NCBI RefSeq assembly: GCF_900103665.1
Contig: NZ_FNGY01000003.1
Span: 372,001-436,000 of the forward strand
Direction: 5' to 3'
DNA: 64,000 nucleotides
DNA from: Pedobacter steynii
GTDB taxonomy: Bacteria > Bacteroidota > Bacteroidia > Sphingobacteriales > Sphingobacteriaceae
In this document: positions 45,197-51,501 of the stretch, in pieces
Layout: every line of letters begins with the position of its first letter
How positions within the stretch are numbered: position 1 is the stretch's first letter
Notes under the pieces: generated by a model
What the model saw: the letters and a program-made list of their open reading frames with translations, nothing else
What the model was told of the DNA's origin: nothing
The model's database searches: none
Made by a program: the position numbers and the translations under genes

Positions 45197-45448
45197 ATGA
45201 GTAGATCATGGTATGCATATATGGGGTTAGGAGACCCTCTATTATGCTCAGGTTATGTAAAAGTTACCGTTAAACACAATTGCATCTGTGGTGAAAAAAT
45301 ATGCGCTATATATGCCGCAGGAGAAGGTTTCAGACCAACAGAACCATTCTCAGAAAATATGCAGCAGTACATTAAAAAAGCTTTAGCTACTGGTAGGATT
45401 CAACCTGAAAGACCCTTTGGCTCAAAGAAATATGTATACCTCAGATAA
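45197..45448 (+). CDS. WYxY-family small protein
   Basis: An 83-aa soluble protein, MSRSWYAYMGLGDPLL, sharing with the tandem copies the SWYAY start, GDP turn, NCICGEKICAIY strand with two Cys five residues apart, a helix with QYIKKALATG, and the final KYVYLR. There is no GT2-tail relic in front. It follows the gene at 44830 by 52 bp and precedes a type A GT2 gene. Family function unknown. Confidence 0.82.
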   Translation: MSRSWYAYMGLGDPLLCSGYVKVTVKHNCICGEKICAIYAAGEGFRPTEPFSENMQQYIKKALATGRIQPERPFGSKKYVYLR

Positions 45449-45520
45449 TAAATCAACTGGATGAATTTATAAAGCAGGTATTCCAGACAGCTGAAGAATT
45501 ACACTTTTAAAATCGTAATT

Positions 45521-46219
45521 ATGACAATTAATTATCCTTTGATCTCTTGTATTTGTGTAACTAACAATAGGCCTCAGCTATTGCAAAATGCGATAGATTG
45601 TTTTGAATCTCAAAATTACCCGAATAAAGAACTGGTGATTTCTTATCCGAAAAAAGACACTTTAACAAAAAAAGTAATCGAAAGTCATCAAAATTCTAAT
45701 TTGAGAATTTTACCGATAGAAAGAGAAGATACAGAATCTCTTGGAAACGCCAGAAATCAAGCTATTGTAAAATGCAAAGGCGAATACGTATGTACTTGGG
45801 ATGACGATGACTGGTACCACTCAAGCCGACTATCTTTTCAATTTAACAGTACGCAAGAAAAAGGTCAGGGCTACCAGGCAAGTATATTAACCCGTATCTT
45901 ACTCTATGATACCACGACAAAACAAGTATACCTCTCCTTCCCATATCCATGGGAAGGAACCATCCTTTGCAGAAAGGTGATTTTATTGCAGAACCAATAT
46001 AAAAACAGCAACATTGCCGAAGATTCGCACGTGGTTCGTTTTCTTTCCTCCAGAAACCTATTATTTAAAATTGAGCATGTTCCTTTCCTTTATGTATACA
46101 TCTACCATGGGAATAACACCTGGAACTATAAACATTTCGAAGCCTTTCTCTCAAAGAGCGAATTGATTACAGGAGCAGACAGTGAACATATCCTTGGGCT
46201 ACTGGAGTATTTAAATTAG
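45521..46219 (+). CDS. GT2-family glycosyltransferase (type A)
   Basis: A 232-aa protein with YPLISCICVTNNRP, GNARNQAI and DDDD at 94-97 (TWDDDDWYHSSRLS), and YVYIYHGNNTW near the end, all intact. The 72-bp gap before it has no palindrome, so it appears to be read through from the WYxY gene at 45197. Donor and acceptor unknown. Confidence 0.9.
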   Translation: MTINYPLISCICVTNNRPQLLQNAIDCFESQNYPNKELVISYPKKDTLTKKVIESHQNSNLRILPIEREDTESLGNARNQAIVKCKGEYVCTWDDDDWYHSSRLSFQFNSTQEKGQGYQASILTRILLYDTTTKQVYLSFPYPWEGTILCRKVILLQNQYKNSNIAEDSHVVRFLSSRNLLFKIEHVPFLYVYIYHGNNTWNYKHFEAFLSKSELITGADSEHILGLLEYLN

Positions 46220-46271
46220 TTTTTTTCGGTTTTCATTTTCATTCGCCCACAAGATATATAAATCTCAATAT

Positions 46272-46316
46272 GAGACATTTGACCCTCAAAAACATAAAGA
46301 CTTATCCGTAATTTAG
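46272..46316 (+). promoter_or_regulatory. Palindromic operator J with -7 box
   Basis: GAGACATTTGACCC at 46272-46285 and TAATTTAG at 46309-46316, 27-nt spacing. It precedes the small gene at 46427, with a GT2-tail relic at 46347-46385 between them. Confidence 0.8.
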
Positions 46317-46426
46317 GAATATAGATTATTGGAAACAATTCTTCCGGGGAGTGCTGAAAACCCTAAAAAGAGTAAGCATAAATAAAAGTTTTTATTGCTT
46401 TTTGATTTATAAAAGCATGAGATATT

Positions 46427-46681
46427 ATGGCAAATTGGTATACATATGTTTATGGCGATCCACAAAAAGCAGGTAGTTATTTTTACTCAGTAGCAAAGCC
46501 TGTTTGTACAACAGGTGTAAAAGTATGTGCAGTTCTTTTAGATGACACCAGTACGACTGTTCCAGCTCAAGTCAATCTTGATCCACTACTTCCTCATATT
46601 TCCAACGGACTAATGACCCTAATACCACAGCCTACGGGACTAGGTGTACAGCGCCTGGTCTATCTAAAATGCAATTGTTGA
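46427..46681 (+). CDS. WYxY-family small protein, Cys-rich C-terminus
   Basis: An 84-aa protein: MANWYTYVYGDP start, PVCTTGVKVCAVLL with the two conserved Cys, and an IPQPTGLGVQRLVYLK end. Two additional Cys occur at the very end (KCNC), absent from the other copies. It has the 13-codon GT2-tail relic in its leader and the conserved AAAGTTTTTATTGCTTTTTGATTTATAAAAGC element directly before the ATG. Function unknown. Confidence 0.85.
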   Translation: MANWYTYVYGDPQKAGSYFYSVAKPVCTTGVKVCAVLLDDTSTTVPAQVNLDPLLPHISNGLMTLIPQPTGLGVQRLVYLKCNC

Positions 46682-46725
46682 AATTAGGAAATCTTAATTC
46701 ACCATTCATATAATCAATTGAAATT

Positions 46726-46774
46726 GAGCCATATGACCCTATAAAAAAAAAAAAGAAATTCATTAGTAATTTAG
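46726..46774 (+). promoter_or_regulatory. Palindromic operator K with -7 box (wider spacing)
   Basis: GAGCCATATGACCC at 46726-46739, with TAATTTAG at 46767-46774. The spacer is 31 nt here, four more than elsewhere; a run of 12 A in it suggests slippage. It lies upstream of the tandem WYxY units. Confidence 0.7.
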
Positions 46775-46950
46775 TACTAGTAATTATAAACGTAATAGAT
46801 AAAATAAAAACCTGAATAAAGCAAATTAAGGTTGAGTTTATAGTACAACCTGCTCAATACAGGTACCAAGGGGCAAGCTGAAAACCCTGAACAGAGTAAG
46901 CATAAATGAAAGTTTTTGTTGTTTTTTGATTCATAAAAGCATCTTATATT

Positions 46951-47202
46951 ATGGCTAAATGGTATGCCTATTCAGGCAACGGAGATCCATTTCTCTCACC
47001 GAACTACAGAGCGACCACAGTAAAACCTATTTGTACTACAGGTGAGGAAATCTGTGCAATCTATCTTTCTGACAATGATGAAATCCCAGCTCAGTTTGAT
47101 GGAATGACCACCTACATTGCGAATGCACTTGTAACACTAGTCCCTCAACCAACAGGCGTGGGTGTGAGACGCTTTGTTTATTTAAGAGCTCCTATTTCTT
47201 AA
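46951..47202 (+). CDS. WYxY-family small protein, tandem unit 1
   Basis: An 83-aa protein: WY at residues 4-5, GDP at 11-13, PICTTGEEICAIYL with Cys28 and Cys35, the helix TYIANALVTL, PQPTGVGV and the end RFVYLRAPIS. No signal peptide or membrane segment; slightly acidic central loop (DNDEIP). Function is unknown. Repeated presence beside GT2 genes suggests a link to glycan transfer, which is inference. The next units code for almost the same protein. Confidence 0.88.
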   Translation: MAKWYAYSGNGDPFLSPNYRATTVKPICTTGEEICAIYLSDNDEIPAQFDGMTTYIANALVTLVPQPTGVGVRRFVYLRAPIS

Positions 47203-47221
47203 ATAAGTTCAATATAAAATT

Positions 47222-47246
47222 CCGGGGCAATTCATATCGCCCTGGC
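47222..47246 (+). terminator. Degenerate hairpin after unit 1
   Basis: CCGGGGC and GCCCTGG around AATTCATATC. It corresponds to the perfect hairpins in units 2 and 3 but carries substitutions, and the T-run is weak. Confidence 0.55.
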
Positions 47247-47392
47247 GTTCTATAAAAATCACACTGACTGTCTCAGCATTTAAAGTTGGTAGCTTTTGAA
47301 ACAGAAATTGAGGGGCAAGCTGAAAACCCTGAACAGAGTAAGCACAAATGAAAGTTTTTGTTGTTTTTTGATTCATAAAAGCATCCTATATT

Positions 47393-47644
47393 ATGGCTAA
47401 ATGGTATGCCTATTCAGGCAACGGAGATCCATTTCTCTCACCAAACTACAGAGCGACTACAGTAAAGCCTGTTTGTACTACCGGTGAGGAAATCTGTGCG
47501 ATCTATCTTTCTGACAATGATGAAATCCCAGCTCAGTTTGATGGGATGACTACCTACATTGCGAATGCACTTGTAACACTAGTCCCTCAACCAACAGGCG
47601 TGGGTGTGAGACGCTTTGTTTATTTAAGAGCTCCTATTTCTTAA
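47393..47644 (+). CDS. WYxY-family small protein, tandem unit 2
   Basis: An 83-aa protein differing from unit 1 by one residue (Ile27 to Val, PVCTTG). DNA changes against unit 1 are mostly silent (for example CACCAAACTAC for CACCGAACTAC), which points to a preserved protein. Leader relic, T-rich element and 3' hairpin are all present. Confidence 0.88.
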   Translation: MAKWYAYSGNGDPFLSPNYRATTVKPVCTTGEEICAIYLSDNDEIPAQFDGMTTYIANALVTLVPQPTGVGVRRFVYLRAPIS

Positions 47645-47658
47645 ATAAGTTCAATATG

Positions 47659-47694
47659 AAACTCCAGGGCAATTCATATCGCCCTGGAGTTTTA
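47659..47694 (+). terminator. Terminator after unit 2
   Basis: AAACTCCAGGGC and GCCCTGGAGTTT form a 12-bp perfect stem around AATTCATATC, followed by T and A/T. Each of units 2 and 3 thus ends its own transcript. Confidence 0.82.
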
Positions 47695-47836
47695 TAAAAA
47701 ATCACATTGACTGTCTCAGCATTTAAAGTTGATGATTCTTAAAAAAAGAGATTGAGGGGAAAGCTGAAAACCCTGAACAGAGTAAGCATAAATGAAAGTT
47801 TTTGTTGTTTTTTGATTCATAAAAGCATCCTATATT

Positions 47837-48088
47837 ATGGCTAAATGGTATGCCTATTCAGGCAACGGAGATCCATTTCTCTCCCCGAACTACAGAGCGA
47901 CTACAGTAAAACCTGTTTGTACTACAGGTGAAGAAATCTGTGCAATCTATCTTGCAGACAATGATGAAATCCCATCTCAGTTTGATGGAATGACCACCTA
48001 CATTGCGAATGCACTTGTAACACTAGTCCCTCAACCAACAGGCGTGGGTGTGAGACGCTTTGTTTATTTAAGAGCTCCTATTTCTTAA
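47837..48088 (+). CDS. WYxY-family small protein, tandem unit 3
   Basis: An 83-aa protein like units 1 and 2, with changes LADNDEIPSQ for LSDNDEIPAQ. The whole unit (relic, leader, gene, hairpin) repeats with very few base changes, so unequal recombination is the likely cause. Confidence 0.88.
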   Translation: MAKWYAYSGNGDPFLSPNYRATTVKPVCTTGEEICAIYLADNDEIPSQFDGMTTYIANALVTLVPQPTGVGVRRFVYLRAPIS

Positions 48089-48102
48089 ATAAGTTCAATA
48101 TG

Positions 48103-48138
48103 AAACTCCAGGGCAATTCATATCGCCCTGGAGTTTTA
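48103..48138 (+). terminator. Terminator after unit 3
   Basis: Same perfect 12-bp hairpin with arms AAACTCCAGGGC / GCCCTGGAGTTT as after unit 2, then TATAAAAA. Confidence 0.82.
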
Positions 48139-48279
48139 TAAAAATAACATTGACTGTCTCAGCATTTAAAGTTGATGATTCTTAAAAAAAGAGATTGAGG
48201 GGATAGCTGAAAACCTTAAACAGAGTAAGCATAAATGAAAGTTTTTGTTGTTTTTTGATTTATAAAAACACCCTGCACT

Positions 48280-48540
48280 ATGGCCAATTGGTACGTATAT
48301 TCGGGTTGGGGAGATCCATTTCTCTCACCGAATTACAGATTAGTTACGACAAAACCTGCTTGTACTGTAGGTTCACAAATTTGCTGTATCTATCTTAATT
48401 CAAATGATGTCATTCCACCCCAATTTAATGGAACTGATAATATGGTTACTTATATTGCCAATGCACTTTTAACACAGGTACCTCAACCAACTGGTGTTGG
48501 TGTGAAACGATTTGTTTATTTGAGAGGTCCTGTTTCCTAA
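48280..48540 (+). CDS. WYxY-family small protein, tandem unit 4 (subtype 2)
   Basis: An 86-aa protein with the second subtype sequence: MANWYVYSGWGDPFLS, PACTVGSQICCIYLNSND with an additional Cys after the second, NGTDNMVTYIANALLTQ, and RFVYLRGPVS. Three residues longer than subtype 1 in the loop before the helix. The 3' region has no hairpin like those of units 2-3. Leader relic reads with ATA for AAA and CTT for CCT. Confidence 0.88.
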   Translation: MANWYVYSGWGDPFLSPNYRLVTTKPACTVGSQICCIYLNSNDVIPPQFNGTDNMVTYIANALLTQVPQPTGVGVKRFVYLRGPVS

Positions 48541-48721
48541 ACAGATTTATTGTGCGTTCTGATCGACGAATTCTACTGGGAAATTGCATAAAAAAATTGT
48601 ATCTGCGCTTAAAGTTGGTGCTTTTAAAAACCGAGATTGAGGGGAAAGCTGAAAACCCTGAACAGAGTAAGCATAAATGAAAGTTTTTGTTGTTTTTTGA
48701 TTCATAAAAGCACCTTACCTT

Positions 48722-48982
48722 ATGGCAAATTGGTACGTATACTCGGGTTGGGGAGATCCGTTTCTCTCGCCGAATTACAGATTGATTCTGATAAAGCCTA
48801 CTTGTACTTCAGGTTCAGAAATTTGTTGTATCTATCTTAATTCAAATGATGTCATTCCACCCCAATTTAATGGAACAGATAATATGGTTACTTATATTGC
48901 CCATGCTCTTGCAACACAAATACCTCAACCAACTGGTGTTGGTGTGAAACGTTTTGTTTACTTAAGAGATCCTGTTTCCTAA
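48722..48982 (+). CDS. WYxY-family small protein, tandem unit 5 (subtype 2)
   Basis: An 86-aa protein close to unit 4: same start, PTCTSGSEICCIYLN, NGTDNMVTYIAHALATQ, RFVYLRDPVS. Changes are mainly in the Cys-flanking loop. Preceded by relic and leader, as the others. It is the last intact copy; a decayed one follows. Confidence 0.88.
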   Translation: MANWYVYSGWGDPFLSPNYRLILIKPTCTSGSEICCIYLNSNDVIPPQFNGTDNMVTYIAHALATQIPQPTGVGVKRFVYLRDPVS

Positions 48983-49125
48983 ACAGATTTAATTTGAAGT
49001 TTCCGATCGACAAACTTTACAGGGAAATAGCAAAAAAAATTACGCTCACTCTATCGACATTTAAACCTGGCAGATTTTGAACAAAAAAAAGTAACAAAAT
49101 TTTAAATAAACAACAGTACAAATAA

Positions 49126-49307
49126 GGAGTAAAGGAAACATCGAAAATCATGAATAAAGTAAGTGTAAATGAAAGTTTTCGCAGTTGTTCCCCCCTTCCC
49201 AGTTTGATGGGATAACAATCTTACATGGTGAATACACTTGTTCCCCAAACACCCCAACCTTCCAGGGGAGGGTGATACGCTTTGTTTATTTAAAGGGACT
49301 TATTTAG
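49126..49307 (+). pseudogene. Decayed WYxY unit
   Basis: The leader relic is still visible with in-frame changes (about 49126-49170, including a TAA), followed by GAAAGTTTTCGCAGTTGTTCC. The sequence then jumps into the second half of the gene (CAGTTTGATGGGAT...), including the C-terminal CGCTTTGTTTATTTAAAGGGACTTATTTAG with frame breaks. The first half of the gene is missing. No protein is expected. Confidence 0.75.
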
Positions 49308-49343
49308 TAGAACACAACAAGTGTTTAACATTCACAGTAAAGC

Positions 49344-49389
49344 AACCCAACTCATCATAACCACAATAACAAAGGAGTTGGGTTTCTTT
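49344..49389 (+). terminator. Terminator closing the WYxY region
   Basis: AACCCAACTC and GAGTTGGGTT pair perfectly over 10 bp across a 21-nt loop and are followed by TCTTT. The rest of the gap to 49534 is A/T-rich and shows no gene. Confidence 0.8.
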
Positions 49390-49533
49390 ATTCAATTATT
49401 ATAGCGCTAATTTCAATTCATTCCCAAAATATAATCCTTTAGTAATATGTTTTGGCATACCATCTTTTGAAAAAACAACCACAATAATGATGATAATACG
49501 TAACTTCATCAAACATATAAATATAATACTACC

Positions 49534-50124
49534 ATGTATTCAGACAGGTTTGCTTATCATTCATTGACTGATTTTGAATTGACTAAATTGCTAATCTCAG
49601 GAGACAGTGATGCATTCATCGAAATCTATAATCGTTTTCAAGCGCTAATGTATGTATATGCATGTAAAATAACGATGGATAAAGAAGAAGCGGAGGATAT
49701 TGTCCAGGAAGTTTTTATTTACTTATGGGACAAAAGAACAACCGTAATTTTAAGATCAAGCCTATCTTCTTACTTATACAGTGCAGTTAGATATAAGTTC
49801 TTTAACCTGCTTGATCACCAAAAAGTAAGAAAAGATTACAGGCTGTCTTTTCAAAACTTTCTTGATCAGGGAGAATACATCACGGACAATTACATCAGAG
49901 AAAAAGAGTTTAGCCAGCTCATAGAAAAAGAAATCGCAGCATTGCCGGATAAAATGCGAGAGATATTTGAATTGAGCAGGAAACAAAATTTGTCTCGAAA
50001 AGAGATCTCTGAAAAGTTAAACGTTTCTGAAAAGACCGTTAAAAACCAAATCAACAATGCTTTAAAGATACTTAGGGGAAAGCTGGGCTTCTTTCCTTTC
50101 CTGTTGCTACTAATTAATAAATAA
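49534..50124 (+). CDS. ECF sigma factor
   Basis: A 196-aa RNA-polymerase sigma factor of the extracytoplasmic-function type. The region 2 helix (YNRFQALMYVYACKITMDKEEAEDIVQEVF) and region 4 (LPDKMREIFELSRKQNLSRKEISEKLNVSEKTVKNQINNAL) are both present; no extra domains. It should be held by the FecR-type protein encoded 73 bp downstream and released on a signal through the SusC plug at 51502. Whether it reads the promoters with the palindromic operator is not known. Confidence 0.93.
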   Translation: MYSDRFAYHSLTDFELTKLLISGDSDAFIEIYNRFQALMYVYACKITMDKEEAEDIVQEVFIYLWDKRTTVILRSSLSSYLYSAVRYKFFNLLDHQKVRKDYRLSFQNFLDQGEYITDNYIREKEFSQLIEKEIAALPDKMREIFELSRKQNLSRKEISEKLNVSEKTVKNQINNALKILRGKLGFFPFLLLLINK

Positions 50125-50197
50125 TTTTTTCATTTTCATCTGGGCCTAAAACACTTTACAACTTACATGTATTTGTATTGAAGTTTTAAACTAAAAG

Positions 50198-51340
50198 ATG
50201 ACCAAGAAAGACCTTCCTGAAGAGCTCATTCATAAATATCTACAAGAATCCTGTTCCGAGGAGGAGCTTGCTATAGTAGAGAGCTGGCATATCCATGACC
50301 TATCGAAAAGCACTTATCTTCCCTCAAAAGAAAACATAGCTATTGTAAGTACCAGAATGGCACATAAACTTACCACTTATGTGCAAGCTGGGAATAAAAC
50401 GCAACAGACAATCAGACTATGGCAACGTGTTGCACTTACAGCTTCTATCCTTTTGATTGTTTCCTCCGTTGCTTTCTTATATACAGGGAACCCGGAATCC
50501 ACTTCGGTAAGTGTCCAAAGAAAATCAACACTTCATGACATTCTACCGGGTGGTTATAAAGCTATTCTAACACTTTATAATGGAAATAAAGTCAGACTCA
50601 ACAGCAAGATCAACGAAGGAATCATCCGGGAAAAAAATGTGAATATCCGCATAGAATCAGGGCAGAAAATTGTCTACCAAAGCGAAGAATCTAAAGGAAC
50701 TCAACTTCTAAACAGCCTGGAAACTCCACGTGGCGGCCAATATCAACTAATCTTACCAGATGGGACTAAAGTATGGCTGAACGCTTCCAGTACATTGACT
50801 TACCCTACTGCTTTTACAAGTAAAGAGCGACTAGTTAAATTAATTGGTGAAGCGTTTTTTGAGGTATCGAAGGATTCTAACAGGCCTTTTAAAGTGCAGA
50901 GTAAAGATCAGGTGGTGGAAGTATTGGGAACTCATTTTAACATATCAGCGTATCCGGAAGAACGTCAAACACTAACAACATTATTAGAGGGGAAAATTAA
51001 AATCCGTAAACATAATATCAACAAAACCCTAAATCCCGGACAAGGGGCTCTCATCACAGAAGGTGACAACGATATTTTAATTACCCAGGCTGACATAGAA
51101 AAAAACATGGCCTGGAAAAACAATGAGTTCATATTTAACGGTGAAAACCTGAGAAGCATTATGCGATCGATAGCAAGATGGTACGACGTTGATATTATTT
51201 ATAAGAATTACTCAGATGACACCAAATACTGGGGAACAGTTTCCCGTTCGAAAAATATCTCGGCCGTATTAAGGATGTTGGAATCTACAGGGAAAATTAA
51301 ATTTCACATAGAAGGAAGGAGGATTATAGCTATGAATTAA
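50198..51340 (+). CDS. FecR-type anti-sigma factor
   Basis: A 380-aa inner-membrane protein with a cytoplasmic N-terminal anti-sigma part (residues 1-70), one transmembrane helix near 77-95 (VALTASILLIVSSVAFLYTG), a periplasmic FecR domain (about 180-275: GGQYQLILPDGTKVWLNASSTLTYP, GEAFFEVSKDSNRPFKV, LGTHFNISAY), and a DUF4974-like C-terminal part (about 310-380: LRSIMRSIARWYDVDIIY). It receives the signal from the SusC-type transducer. It follows the sigma gene at 73 bp and is followed by a hairpin in the 161-bp gap. Confidence 0.92.
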   Translation: MTKKDLPEELIHKYLQESCSEEELAIVESWHIHDLSKSTYLPSKENIAIVSTRMAHKLTTYVQAGNKTQQTIRLWQRVALTASILLIVSSVAFLYTGNPESTSVSVQRKSTLHDILPGGYKAILTLYNGNKVRLNSKINEGIIREKNVNIRIESGQKIVYQSEESKGTQLLNSLETPRGGQYQLILPDGTKVWLNASSTLTYPTAFTSKERLVKLIGEAFFEVSKDSNRPFKVQSKDQVVEVLGTHFNISAYPEERQTLTTLLEGKIKIRKHNINKTLNPGQGALITEGDNDILITQADIEKNMAWKNNEFIFNGENLRSIMRSIARWYDVDIIYKNYSDDTKYWGTVSRSKNISAVLRMLESTGKIKFHIEGRRIIAMN

Positions 51341-51368
51341 CTTATACATCATACAATGTCCAAAAAAA

Positions 51369-51394
51369 GCCGAAAGTGCAGGAACACCTTCGGC
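51369..51394. terminator. Hairpin between FecR and SusC genes
   Basis: GCCGAAaGTG and CACcTTCGGC pair with one mismatch. An A-run precedes it, so the rho-independent terminator form faces the minus strand; on the plus strand it may attenuate or only reduce read-through into susC. Confidence 0.45.
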
Positions 51395-51501
51395 AAAAAT
51401 AAGGATCGAATTATCAAGTAAAAAACTTAACAACCATTGCAGGGTACGAAAAGCTCATAGACAAAGATGGACCCTGCTAAAAATCCAAACTAAACAAATG
51501 T

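Larger units (their letters stand above)
46868..48982 (+). repeat. Tandem array of WYxY units, period about 443 bp
   Basis: Five direct units with ORF starts at 46951, 47393, 47837, 48280 and 48722 (spacings 442, 444, 443, 442). Each unit contains a GT2-tail relic of 13 codons ending in a stop, a conserved T-rich leader (GAAAGTTTTTGTTGTTTTTTGATTCATAAAAGC), the WYxY gene and a 3' tail. The first three units are nearly identical, and the last two form a second subtype with another 3' tail. Confidence 0.92.

Noticed and set aside
46868-48982. CRISPR array
   Set aside because: Repeats are about 443 bp apart and contain protein-coding genes; there are no short direct repeats with unique spacers and no cas genes.
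46868-48982. Integron gene cassettes
   Set aside because: No integrase and no attC-like imperfect palindrome with core sites at the unit ends; the repeated part includes the coding region itself.
44830-48982. Diversity-generating retroelement
   Set aside because: No reverse transcriptase in the window and no A-to-N biased variable region; changes between copies are mostly silent.
46427-48982. Ribosomal peptide (graspetide or lanthipeptide) precursors matured by the ATP-grasp protein
   Set aside because: The proteins are about 83 aa with a folded-looking, conserved sequence and no leader/core split; the ATP-grasp gene is about 9 kb away and no transporter or other maturation enzyme is present.
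49534-50124. ECF sigma factor as the regulator of the palindrome promoters
   Set aside because: The palindrome looks like a dimeric activator or repressor site rather than an ECF -35 element, and the sigma gene lies in a self-contained SusC/FecR signalling unit. Not excluded, but not supported by the sequence.
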